Of a DNA stretch of 64,000 nucleotides, positions 1 to 7,503 are shown piece by piece. A model generated the notes under the pieces. That model was not told where the DNA came from and searched no databases. It was given only the letters and a program-made list of their open reading frames with translations. Location: assembly GCF_001693275.1 (NCBI RefSeq), contig NZ_CP016477.1:2542001-2606000 (forward strand), read 5' to 3'. The translations under genes were made by a program, and so were the position numbers. Each line of letters opens with the position of its first letter. Position 1 is the stretch's first letter. Source of the stretch: Picosynechococcus sp. PCC 7117 (GTDB taxonomy: Bacteria; Cyanobacteriota; Cyanobacteriia; Cyanobacteriales; MRBY01).

Positions 1-1
1 A

Positions 2-973
2 CGGAGTGGCCGGGTAGACCGACCCAACGAGCGGAAAGTCCATGACCGACCGATGGTGCGCTTGGGTGGCGTGGCGATTTTTATGGGCACCCTCGTCTCC
101 CTGGGGACGGCTTGGCAGATGGATTGGTTCCCCCCTTTATTCCCTGGGGAGCAATGGCCGATCTTAGGGGTGCTGTTCGGGGCGATCGCCTTTTTTGGAA
201 TTGGCTTTGGGGACGATTTATTTGAATTAAGCGCCTTATCTCGACTGTTGATGCAATTCGTCGCAGCAGGCATCGCCTGGTTAATGGGGGTACAAATCGA
301 ATTTTTGACGATTCCGTTTACCGGGGAAGTGTTTTCTGTGGGCTGGTTGAGCCTACCATTAACTCTGATTTGGCTTGTGGGCATGGCCAACGCGATCAAC
401 TGGATTGACGGCCTTGATGGTCTAGCGGCGGGGGTTTCGGGGATTGCGGCGGCGGTGTTGTTGGTGACGACCCTCTATCTCAACGAACCCATGGTGGCTT
501 TTATTGCGGCGGCCTTAGCGGGATCGGCCCTCGGCTTTTTGCGCTACAACTTCAACCCCGCCCAAATTTTCATGGGGGATGGTGGCTCTTATTTTATGGG
601 CTTTACCCTGGCGGCGATGGGGGTGGTGGGCCTCGTGAAAACGACGGCGGCGGCAGCAGTACTCTTGCCCTATGTGATTTTGGCAGTGCCCTTGATCGAT
701 ATGACCACGGTGGTTTTTTCGCGGATTAGCAGCGGCTCTTCTCCTTTCAAACCGGATAAACGGCACCTGCACCACCGACTTTTGGCGGCAGGTTTTTCCC
801 ATCGCACCACGGTGTTATTTATCTATGGCCTTACCCTCTGGGCAGGGAGTTTGGCGATCGCCTTTTCGGGTCTCCCCAGCGGCACCCTCTATGCGGGGAT
901 TACTTCCCTAATTGTCGGGGTTTGGGGGTGGCAACTGTGGCGCAGGCGAGATTTTCCTGTCCACCGCAAATAG
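2..973 (+). CDS. WecA/TagO-family polyprenyl-phosphate sugar-1-phosphate transferase (5' partial)
   Basis: Integral membrane enzyme of glycosyltransferase family 4 (MraY/WecA/RfbO type). The family moves a sugar-1-phosphate from a UDP-sugar onto undecaprenyl phosphate to start surface-polymer synthesis. The frame is open to the left edge of the window, so the gene is cut: residues KVHDRP just before the first ATG (position 53) belong to the conserved VH-x-x-P motif. Other family motifs are the acidic FGDDLFE, NAINWIDGLDGL, MGDGGSYFMGF and the C-terminal KRHLHHRL. About ten hydrophobic segments are visible. It is followed after 5 bases by the folate-ligase-like gene, so the two are probably co-transcribed. 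The sugar specificity cannot be read from the sequence. Family assignment is firm; the true start is outside the window. Confidence 0.88.
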   Translation, partial: RSGRVDRPNERKVHDRPMVRLGGVAIFMGTLVSLGTAWQMDWFPPLFPGEQWPILGVLFGAIAFFGIGFGDDLFELSALSRLLMQFVAAGIAWLMGVQIEFLTIPFTGEVFSVGWLSLPLTLIWLVGMANAINWIDGLDGLAAGVSGIAAAVLLVTTLYLNEPMVAFIAAALAGSALGFLRYNFNPAQIFMGDGGSYFMGFTLAAMGVVGLVKTTAAAAVLLPYVILAVPLIDMTTVVFSRISSGSSPFKPDKRHLHHRLLAAGFSHRTTVLFIYGLTLWAGSLAIAFSGLPSGTLYAGITSLIVGVWGWQLWRRRDFPVHRK

Positions 974-978
974 TACCA

Positions 979-1731
979 ATGGCAGATTCCCCTTGGCAGC
1001 ATTACAACCCCGCAAAAGCACGCCTTAGGCAAACCATTTGGGACCGCTTGGCAACGGCTGGAGCAACGGTAACGCCTCCCCACGGCCACATTCCGAATTT
1101 CGTCGGGGCGATCGCCGCCGCTGAGAGGTTAACTGCCTTGGCAAGTTGGCAACAGGCCACGGTGATTAAGTGCAATCCCGATCAGCCCCAGGCCCCTGTA
1201 CGTCACCAAGCCTTGGCTGCGAGAAAAACCTTGTATATGGCGGTGCCGCAGTTGGTGAATGAATCTTGCTTTGTCGCCATTACGCGGGAGCAGCTACCCC
1301 AAGGTCTCGATTTGGCGATCGCCGCTGAAAAAAACAACATCCTCAGATATGGCCGTCCCGTTAGATTCGCGGAAATGAAAACCATTGATTTAGCGGTGGT
1401 GGGCTGTGTGGCGGTGAGTGTAGCCGGCGGACGTACGGGGAAAGGAGCAGGTTTCGCCGATTTAGAACTAGCGATGCTTCAGCACTTTGGCCTGATGAAC
1501 GAAAAAACGACCATTGTGACCACGGTGCATGATTTGCAGGTGGTGTCCCCCACCGCGTTACCCTTAGAAGCCCACGACTGGCCCCTAGATTGGCTTTGTA
1601 CGCCCACAAATACTTATCAAACGCACCACAACCAGCCGCAACCCCAAGGCCTGGATTGGCAACAGATTCGCCCCCAGCAGTGGGAAACAATCCCGATTCT
1701 CAAAAAGCTTTATCGAGAAAGTTCGCCTTAG
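979..1731 (+). CDS. 5-formyltetrahydrofolate cyclo-ligase family protein
   Basis: Belongs to the 5-formyl-THF cyclo-ligase (MTHFS) family, which uses ATP to turn 5-formyl-THF into 5,10-methenyl-THF. The glycine-rich signature GGRTGKGAGF (about residues 150-159) corresponds to the nucleotide-binding GxRxGxGxGxxD motif, with D two residues later. The 250-residue length is longer than the ~190 of bacterial FAU1/YgfA, closer to the MTHFSD-like branch, so the exact substrate is less certain. I chose ATG 979, five bases after the previous stop, over an in-frame ATG at 922 that would overlap the transferase by 52 bases. The 3' end overlaps the convergent sugar transferase by 4 bases. Confidence 0.75.
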   Translation: MADSPWQHYNPAKARLRQTIWDRLATAGATVTPPHGHIPNFVGAIAAAERLTALASWQQATVIKCNPDQPQAPVRHQALAARKTLYMAVPQLVNESCFVAITREQLPQGLDLAIAAEKNNILRYGRPVRFAEMKTIDLAVVGCVAVSVAGGRTGKGAGFADLELAMLQHFGLMNEKTTIVTTVHDLQVVSPTALPLEAHDWPLDWLCTPTNTYQTHHNQPQPQGLDWQQIRPQQWETIPILKKLYRESSP

Positions 1732-2477
1732 TAGGCACCGTTATTTTTCGGGAATAGCATCACAAAAACGGTTTTACAGACAATCCACAAATCCATAAAC
1801 CAATGGCGATGGTGCACATAATACGAATCCATCCGTACCCTCGTGCCGTAGGGAATATCGTTGCGCCCAGACACCTGCCATAGCCCCGTGAGACCCGGAC
1901 GAATGGTCAAAACTTTGTCGATGTGGCGACCGTATTTATAAAGTTCTTTGGGGACGAGGGGCCGGGGGCCAACAATGCTCATATCGCCTTTTAAAACATT
2001 CCAAAATTGGGGAAATTCATCGAGGCTGGTGAGGCGTAAAATATGGCCAATGCCAGTAATTCTTGGGTCTTTTTTGAGCTTGAAATCCTGTTCAAATTCG
2101 GCGCGCAACTCTGGCGATCGCCGCAACATTTCTTCGAGTACGGCGTCAGCATTAATAACCATCGTCCGAAACTTGATGCAGCCAAAGGGACGAAAATCCT
2201 TGCCAACCCGCCGTTGTACATAAAAAACAGGGCCGGGAGAGGTGAGTTTAATGATTAGGGCGATCGCCAAATAGAGGGGAGAAAATAGCACCAGAACGCC
2301 GAGGGAAAAACAAATGTCAAAGCTCCGCTTCGCCACCGCCCCATCAAGCCAACGCCGCAGGGACAGGGAACGGTGGTCGCTGGGGGCAAACAAAAATTCT
2401 GAGCCTTGTCGTGCTAGCCCAGCCACAAATTTCAGCGCATCAAACTGCCGATAAACTGCCATTACGATCCTCTCCAC
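1728..2477 (-). CDS. Polyprenyl glycosylphosphotransferase (bacterial sugar transferase)
   Basis: Short WcaJ/EpsL-type sugar transferase, expected to attach the first sugar-phosphate to undecaprenyl phosphate in exopolysaccharide assembly. Seen: KRSFDICFSLG followed by one long hydrophobic membrane segment, then SPGPVFYVQRRVGK and FGCIKFRTM, which form the family's catalytic signature. Further on are LTSLDEFPQFWNVLKGDMS, IVGPRPL and PGLTGLWQVSGR, all hallmarks of the family. At 249 residues it has the single-helix short form without the N-terminal multi-helix domain of WbaP. A second in-frame ATG five codons in (MAVYRQ) is a possible start. It lies 34 bases downstream of the GT4 gene on the same strand, so the two form an operon. 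Product sugar unknown. Confidence 0.9.
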   Translation of the reverse strand: MERIVMAVYRQFDALKFVAGLARQGSEFLFAPSDHRSLSLRRWLDGAVAKRSFDICFSLGVLVLFSPLYLAIALIIKLTSPGPVFYVQRRVGKDFRPFGCIKFRTMVINADAVLEEMLRRSPELRAEFEQDFKLKKDPRITGIGHILRLTSLDEFPQFWNVLKGDMSIVGPRPLVPKELYKYGRHIDKVLTIRPGLTGLWQVSGRNDIPYGTRVRMDSYYVHHRHWFMDLWIVCKTVFVMLFPKNNGAY

Positions 2478-2511
2478 ACACCAAAAACTGCCTGGCTGTT
2501 AGGGTCACGCC

Positions 2512-3669
2512 TCACCACTGGTCAAACCCTGGGAAAATGGAGCGGGGCGATCGCCATTTGCGCCATTTTTCTTGACAGTTGTCTACAAATTCTACATAGC
2601 TTTGCCGAAAAATGTTAGCGGCGAATTGCTGAGCTCTCACAAAACAAGCTTCCGGCTGAATATCTTGGGCCTGGGCTTCAAAACGCTCGACTCCATTGGC
2701 GATCGCCTGGGCCGATTGTTGAGGAAACAAAATCCCCGTTTTGCCATCGGCGACAATTTCGGCAGCCCCCCCGCGATTGAAGGCAATCACAGGCGTCCCG
2801 CAGGCCTGGGCTTCGACCAAAACAATGCCAAAATCTTCACAGCCTGCATAAACATAGGCCTTTGCCCGCGCCAGGTAATCTTCCACCACTTCATCCGGTT
2901 GCCGCCCCAGGATTTGCACATTGGGTTTTGCCATCTTTTGGAGCTTTTCTAATTCTGGCCCGCCACCAATGACCACCAAATTTTTGCCCAACTGGTTAAA
3001 CGCTTCTACGATTAACGCCACTTTTTTGTAGGGCACCAACCGCGACACCGTCACATAAAAATCATCCTTTTCCTCTCGGTAGGCAAAGCGCTCTAAATTG
3101 ACCGGAGGATAAATTACCGCCGCCCGTCGCCGATAGCAGCGCCAGATCCGTTGGGCTGTCCAGTGGGAATTGGCAATAAAATAATCCACCTGGTTGGCAC
3201 TGATCACATCCCATTGCCGCAGTCGATGGAGAAAATACCGCGCCAAAATCCCTTTAATGCCCTTGCCGAGGCCAGAATTATCTAAATAATCAAAGGTTAA
3301 ATCCCAGGCATAGCGCATCGGTGTGTGGCAGTAGCAAATGTGTAGCTGGTGGGGCCGCGCCAAAACCCCTTTAGCCACCGCATGGGACGACGACAAAATT
3401 ACGTCATAAGCTTCAAGGTTAAATTGCTCAATCGCCAGGGGCATCAGCGGCAGATAGTTTTGTAAACCATATTTTGCCCGGGGAAATTTTTGTAAAAAAC
3501 TGGTGGCGATCGCCCGACCATAGAGATAGCTATCAGGGTTAGACGACTCAAAATCAATCAGAGCAAAAAGATCCGCCTCAATGTCCTGGAGCATTTCTCG
3601 CACCACCAGCTCTGAACCCCCCGTGGCGTAGGGCGTCAACCATTCATGAACAAGCGCGTAACGGGTCAT
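2512..3669 (-). CDS. Glycosyltransferase family 4 (group 1)
   Basis: GT-B fold glycosyltransferase of the GT4 family, probably adding a sugar to a lipid-linked exopolysaccharide intermediate at the cytoplasmic membrane face. Seen: N-terminal VHEWLTPYATGGSE loop, FYVTVSRLVPYKKV at the domain junction, VIGGGPELE, and the C-terminal nucleotide-sugar motif EDFGIVLVEAQACGTPVIAF ending in the E(x7)E pattern. I placed the start at the ATG complementing 3667-3669 because GGAGAAGGGAG lies just before it; an upstream ATG at 3699 would add ten residues. Shares a transcript with the downstream sugar transferase. Donor and acceptor cannot be told from sequence. Confidence 0.86.
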   Translation of the reverse strand: MTRYALVHEWLTPYATGGSELVVREMLQDIEADLFALIDFESSNPDSYLYGRAIATSFLQKFPRAKYGLQNYLPLMPLAIEQFNLEAYDVILSSSHAVAKGVLARPHQLHICYCHTPMRYAWDLTFDYLDNSGLGKGIKGILARYFLHRLRQWDVISANQVDYFIANSHWTAQRIWRCYRRRAAVIYPPVNLERFAYREEKDDFYVTVSRLVPYKKVALIVEAFNQLGKNLVVIGGGPELEKLQKMAKPNVQILGRQPDEVVEDYLARAKAYVYAGCEDFGIVLVEAQACGTPVIAFNRGGAAEIVADGKTGILFPQQSAQAIANGVERFEAQAQDIQPEACFVRAQQFAANIFRQSYVEFVDNCQEKWRKWRSPRSIFPGFDQW

Positions 3670-3929
3670 GGGGACTCCCTTCTCCAAAGCAGTGGTCAAA
3701 CCGAAAATGCCAGCTTCTAGCGAATTCCAGACCTTTTAGTATATTTCACCCCACAAAATCCTCAAACCGGGAACCCCAGCAGGGGACAAAAGCGTCAATA
3801 TATGTTTAAGTGCAGTGAAGTGCATCAGTGTCAGTATGCGGCATATACATACAAGCGTATAAATATAAGGGCAAGCATACGGCACCATCCAAAATTTTGT
3901 CCTTATTCTGTAGCATCTGAAAGAAACCC
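3670..3929. promoter_or_regulatory. Divergent intergenic region between GT4 and CsgG-like genes
   Basis: About 260 bases separate two divergently transcribed genes, so both promoters should lie here. The stretch 3800-3880 is rich in short related words (repeated AGTGCA/AGTG-type words, and GTATGC at 3834 mirrored by GCATAC at 3875). These could mark regulator binding or simply an AT-rich promoter. No reading frame of note. I see no decisive -35/-10 pair. Confidence 0.35.
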
Positions 3930-4715
3930 ATGAAAACCAATCAGCTTTTAACATCCGTGAGTCGCTCTACTGCCCTGGCCTTTCTCGCACTCACCCTAGG
4001 ACTTGGGGGCGAAAAAGCGCTGGCTCAGTGGCAACCGACTATTTCTGTCCCAGAATTTAAAAACGAAACCAATGGCAGCTATTGGTGGTGGAACAGCAGC
4101 ACCTCCCAAGAACTGGCCGATGCCCTCAGCAATGAGCTTACTGCCACTGGCAACTTCCGCGTCGTTGAACGGCAAAACCTAGGGGCTGTCCTGTCAGAAC
4201 AGGAATTAGCTGAATTGGGAATTGTTCGCCCAGAAACGGGAGCCCAACGGGGCCAAGTCACAGGGGCGCAATACATCGTGCTCGGTCAGATCACCTCCTA
4301 CGAAGAAGGGGTCAAGGAAGAATCGACTGGCTTTGGGCTCAGTGGTATTCGGATCGGTGGCGTCCGGCTCGGCGGTGGTGGCCGTGGCTCTAGTGAAGAG
4401 GCCTACGTTGCCGTGGATCTACGGGTTGTTGACTCTACCACTGGGGAAGTGCTCTATGCGCGTACCGTTGAAGGAAAGGCAAAATCTGATTCGACTTCCG
4501 GAGGTGCAACAGCGAGTTTTGCTGGGATTAATCTTGGTGGCGATCGCACCGAAACAAATCGCGCTCCCGTTGGCCAAGCGCTCCGGGCGGCCTTGATTGA
4601 AGCCACTGATTATCTCAGTTGTGTAATGGTCGAACAAAATGGCTGCATGGCTGAATATGAAGCGAAGGACGAGCGCCGTCGGGAAAATACCCGGAGTGTC
4701 CTTGATCTTTTCTAG
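3930..4715 (+). CDS. CsgG/HfaB-family exported protein
   Basis: Resembles the CsgG family, whose members include the curli secretion pore. Seen: a Sec signal peptide with hydrophobic core (LAFLALTLGLGG) and likely cleavage after ALA, then the family fold: SVPEFKN, ELADALSNELTATGNFRVVER, VTGAQYIVLGQITSYEE, and DLRVVDSTTGEVLYARTVEGKA. There is no cysteine at the cleavage site, so unlike E. coli CsgG it is not a lipoprotein. A glycine-rich insertion (about residues 145-155) sits where the pore hairpin would be. No csgA/B/E/F partners are nearby. The role is therefore open; an outer-membrane or periplasmic protein is a reasonable inference. Confidence 0.75.
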   Translation: MKTNQLLTSVSRSTALAFLALTLGLGGEKALAQWQPTISVPEFKNETNGSYWWWNSSTSQELADALSNELTATGNFRVVERQNLGAVLSEQELAELGIVRPETGAQRGQVTGAQYIVLGQITSYEEGVKEESTGFGLSGIRIGGVRLGGGGRGSSEEAYVAVDLRVVDSTTGEVLYARTVEGKAKSDSTSGGATASFAGINLGGDRTETNRAPVGQALRAALIEATDYLSCVMVEQNGCMAEYEAKDERRRENTRSVLDLF

Positions 4716-4916
4716 ACCATTGAGCTCATTGCCCTTCCTTTAGGGACAATCAATATATAAGTCAGCGATCGCCGCTGATTTTTTTTGCCCATTTTTAGAA
4801 GACTTGTACCCCAAAAAAGCCCTTGAATCTTTGACGGCGGCTGCATATAATATAGAAAAGATAGTTTCTGTATCAAAAGTAACTAAATCAAGTTTTTTTA
4901 AAGGGAGTTTAAGGCT
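4716..4916. promoter_or_regulatory. Leader/promoter region before the 48-residue gene
   Basis: About 200 bases with no long reading frame. It contains one HIP1-like GCGATCGCCGC at about 4766 and an AT-rich stretch with TATAATATAG near 4847-4858 that could serve as a -10 region. The Shine-Dalgarno sequence AGGGAG lies at about 4902-4907, ten bases before the small gene. Confidence 0.35.
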
Positions 4917-5063
4917 ATGCGGATGCGTAAAGAGAAAAATGAAACCCTCCGGGCGATGGAACGGGTTTGGGCGAGACATATGCTCAAGCAGCAAGATGCC
5001 CAGAACAAAAATGCGGATGCAGTCCGGGAAGCAAAGGAAATTCTTAACGAATACGGCGAATAA
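4917..5063 (+). CDS. Small basic/acidic helical protein, 48 aa
   Basis: A 48-codon frame below the usual length cut-off. It begins MRMRKEKNETLRAMERV and ends ILNEYGE. It has a good ribosome binding site (AGGGAG about ten bases upstream), a TATAAT-like promoter, and a clean hairpin-T6 terminator 25 bases after the stop, so it forms a self-contained transcription unit. The composition is strongly charged and free of hydrophobic segments, which predicts a single cytosolic amphipathic helix. I do not recognise a family. Because promoter, RBS, frame and terminator agree, I consider it a real gene, with function unknown. Confidence 0.6.
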   Translation: MRMRKEKNETLRAMERVWARHMLKQQDAQNKNADAVREAKEILNEYGE

Positions 5064-5088
5064 GTCAGTTAAATAATTTTTACGGTAG

Positions 5089-5116
5089 GCATATGTGTTC
5101 AAACATATGCTTTTTT
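5089..5116 (+). terminator. Rho-independent terminator
   Basis: GCATATGT / ACATATGC 8-bp perfect stem with a 6-base loop, followed directly by six T. It ends the transcript of the 48-residue gene; the convergent GNAT gene stops 25 bases further on. Confidence 0.75.
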
Positions 5117-5140
5117 CATGGCTTGAAACCCCAGAGTGGG

Positions 5141-5989
5141 CTAGCCTAACTCAAAACTGGTCACCCCAAAAATATTTTGGACAGGAATTGTTGGGGGCGC
5201 TTGGGTATACATCCGTGCTGTTTCAAACACGGGCTGTAGTTGGTAGCGTTGAGCCAAGGCGATCGCCTCTGGATTGACCATGGGCACATCGAGGAAAAGT
5301 TCACTACCAGTGGGAAGACTGCCTTTGAGGGCGAGAAAGAGAATTTCTGCAATTTCAGCATTGTCAGCAAAGAGGGGGCCAATTTTATAACCCCGACGAC
5401 AGGGACGTACCATGCCATAGCCTGTAATTTCAGTATTATTGACCATCACCCAGGTGGTGCTGTCCGGTTGCTGCAGCCAAGCTTTTAAAAAGGAGCGGCG
5501 ATCGCCTGGAAAAAACTGCTGGTCATACTGACAAACTTCTTCAATATCGACCGCTGTCAAGGGCTTCAAGCCCGGAGATTCCGGAATCTGGCCACCACCG
5601 AGACCACTGTAACGCACGTTGTTATAGGCCAGATTAAAGCCCGATTTTTTGTAATTTTCCTGCTGGGCGACGACCCCATCGAGACCAACATTGCGACCAG
5701 CCACGGAGGCGATCGCCGCCTGCCAAATTTGCCAACCATAACCCTGGCCACGGTACTCTGGTTTGACGATATAGAAACCAATGAACGCAAAATTTGGGGC
5801 ATATTTCACCGCCGAAATACTGGCGATCGCCGCCCCATCCAGCAAACCTACAAGAAATCCTGTGGGATCGGCGGCATAGAAACTGGCGGCATCCTGTAGG
5901 CCGGGATTCCAACCTTCCTGGGCGGCCCACTCAATCGCTAAATCTAGTTCCGTCCGGGTCATGGTTCTGATGGTGTAGGTTCCGCTCAT
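5141..5989 (-). CDS. GNAT family N-acetyltransferase (two-domain, YitH-like)
   Basis: Acetyl-CoA-dependent acyltransferase. The N-terminal half (about residues 1-140) carries the GNAT core: FAFIGFYIVKPEYRGQGYGWQIW contains the R/Q-x-x-G-x-G/A pyrophosphate-binding loop (RGQGYG). Next come YKKSGF and a C-terminal domain (about 155-280) with a GYGMVRPCRRGYKIGPLFAD stretch typical of the Acetyltransf_18 domain found in YitH-type proteins. Length (282) matches that two-domain group. Monocistronic on the minus strand. Substrate unknown. Confidence 0.82.
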   Translation of the reverse strand: MSGTYTIRTMTRTELDLAIEWAAQEGWNPGLQDAASFYAADPTGFLVGLLDGAAIASISAVKYAPNFAFIGFYIVKPEYRGQGYGWQIWQAAIASVAGRNVGLDGVVAQQENYKKSGFNLAYNNVRYSGLGGGQIPESPGLKPLTAVDIEEVCQYDQQFFPGDRRSFLKAWLQQPDSTTWVMVNNTEITGYGMVRPCRRGYKIGPLFADNAEIAEILFLALKGSLPTGSELFLDVPMVNPEAIALAQRYQLQPVFETARMYTQAPPTIPVQNIFGVTSFELG

Positions 5990-6100
5990 CGGCGATCGCC
6001 CCCGTAAATTTTTTTCAGTCTAGCTTGGATATTTTGGCGACTTTTTGCTCTGTTGCATTTCCTGATAATTGCGTAGGATAAAAACAGTTTTTGGAGCGAC

Positions 6101-6415
6101 ATGGCGATGATTCCAGGCGAACTACGCCCCCAAGCCGGGGAAATTGAACTGAATGCAGGCCGAGAAACAAAGATAGTTACGGTGGCCAACACGGGCGATC
6201 GCCCCATTCAGGTGGGTTCCCATTTCCATTTTTTTGAAGTCAATCGTGCTCTGCAGTTTGACCGGGCAGGCACCAAGGGAATGCGTTTAAATATTCCGGC
6301 GGGCACAGCAGTACGCTTTGAACCCGGTGACGAAAAGGACGTAGAATTAGTGGCCTTGGCGGGTCGTCGCCATGTGTATGGTCTGAATAATTTGGTAGAT
6401 GGAGCATTGGACTAG
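6101..6415 (+). CDS. ureB: Urease subunit beta
   Basis: Small structural subunit of nickel urease, which splits urea to ammonia and carbon dioxide. Seen: MIPGE near the start, the [19 protein letters not shown] core, [18 protein letters not shown] and the C-terminal [15 protein letters not shown], all characteristic of UreB. The length (104) is normal for an unfused beta subunit. Neither ureA nor ureC lies in the window, so the urease genes are scattered here, as in other cyanobacteria. The stop codon is immediately followed by the ATG of the ROK kinase, so the two are almost certainly translated from one message. Confidence 0.95.
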   Translation: MAMIPGELRPQAGEIELNAGRETKIVTVANTGDRPIQVGSHFHFFEVNRALQFDRAGTKGMRLNIPAGTAVRFEPGDEKDVELVALAGRRHVYGLNNLVDGALD

Positions 6416-7315
6416 ATGAGCACAGTGATTGGGATTGATCTGGGAGGCACGGCCATCAAAGGGGGAAAATTTAGCCCTGATGGTCTTTGTTTAGCGGAAA
6501 AAGCAGTACCTACGCCCCAACCCAGTACCCCAACCGCTGTCGCCGAGGCGATCGCCAATTTAGTCAATGAACTCAACTCAGATCGTAGTTGTAAAGCGGT
6601 GGGGATCGGCATTCCTGGCCCAGTGGATGGTACAGCGCGCATTGCCAAGGTTGCGATCAATCTCAGTGGTTGGCAGGATGTCCCCCTCGCCGATTGGGTG
6701 GAAGCAAAAACTGGTTTACCCACAACGTTAAATAACGATGCCAACTGTGCCGGTCTGGGAGAAGCTTGGTTGGGGGCGGGGCGCGATCGCAAAAATCTCC
6801 TGCTCATCACCCTAGGAACGGGAGTCGGTGGGGCGGTAATCCTCAACGGAAAACTTTTTACGGGCCATTACGGTGCCGCTGGCGAGTTGGGCCTGATTAC
6901 CCTCAATCCCGATGGCCCCCCCTGCAATAGCGGTAATAATGGTTCCTTCGAGCAATATTGTTCGATCAATGGCGTTAAGCGGATTTCTGGTAAAGATCCT
7001 GGGGAATTAGGAGAACTGGCCCAGGCGGGAGATGCTGAGGCGATCGCCCATTGGCAAACCTACGGCAAACTGTTGGGGGCCGGGCTGACGAGCTTAATCT
7101 ATATTTTCACCCCGGAAATGATTATTCTGGGGGGCGGCATCAGTGCCAGCAGTGACTTTTTCCTCCCAGCGGCGATCGCCGAAATTGAACGGCGGGTGCT
7201 GCCTTCTTCACGGGTGGATTTAAAACTGACCAAGGCCCAGTTAGGTAACAATGCCGGTATGGTCGGCGCAGCAAAACTCGCCCTCGAAAAAATCTCAAAT
7301 ACCCTGGACAATTAG
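6416..7315 (+). CDS. ROK family sugar kinase (glucokinase-like)
   Basis: ATP-dependent sugar kinase of the ROK family. Seen: N-terminal phosphate loop GIDLGGTAIKGG, GIGIPGPVDG, the DANCAGLGEAWLGAGR sugar-binding region, LGTGVGGAVI and GELGLITL, ending with GGGISASSDFFLP. The usual zinc site CxCGxxGC is degraded to CNSGNNGSFEQYC, so a structural zinc is unlikely in its normal form. Glucose is the likeliest substrate because cyanobacterial glucokinases are ROK proteins, but this is inference. No HTH domain, so it is an enzyme and not a ROK repressor. Starts directly at the ureB stop codon. Confidence 0.85.
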   Translation: MSTVIGIDLGGTAIKGGKFSPDGLCLAEKAVPTPQPSTPTAVAEAIANLVNELNSDRSCKAVGIGIPGPVDGTARIAKVAINLSGWQDVPLADWVEAKTGLPTTLNNDANCAGLGEAWLGAGRDRKNLLLITLGTGVGGAVILNGKLFTGHYGAAGELGLITLNPDGPPCNSGNNGSFEQYCSINGVKRISGKDPGELGELAQAGDAEAIAHWQTYGKLLGAGLTSLIYIFTPEMIILGGGISASSDFFLPAAIAEIERRVLPSSRVDLKLTKAQLGNNAGMVGAAKLALEKISNTLDN

Positions 7316-7503
7316 GGAGAATTATTGATGCCATCTCTGTTAGCTTGATCTTTTTAAAAAGCCTCCGCCAAAATACGGAAAACACCATAAACGTCATAGA
7401 AATTCACTGCAATTAGTTAAAAAACGAGATATTTGCATTTGTTTAGGGGAACTACAACTAAAGTAATCTCGTCCCTTAGTTGTCCTCCTGGAATCCCTAA
7501 ACC

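Noticed and set aside
922-978. Upstream ATG start for the folate-ligase-like gene
   Set aside because: It would overlap the preceding transferase by 52 bases and adds residues outside the family's usual N-terminus; ATG 979 fits better.
1361-1690. 109-codon minus-strand frame inside the folate-ligase-like gene
   Set aside because: Shadow of the plus-strand gene, which has recognisable family motifs.
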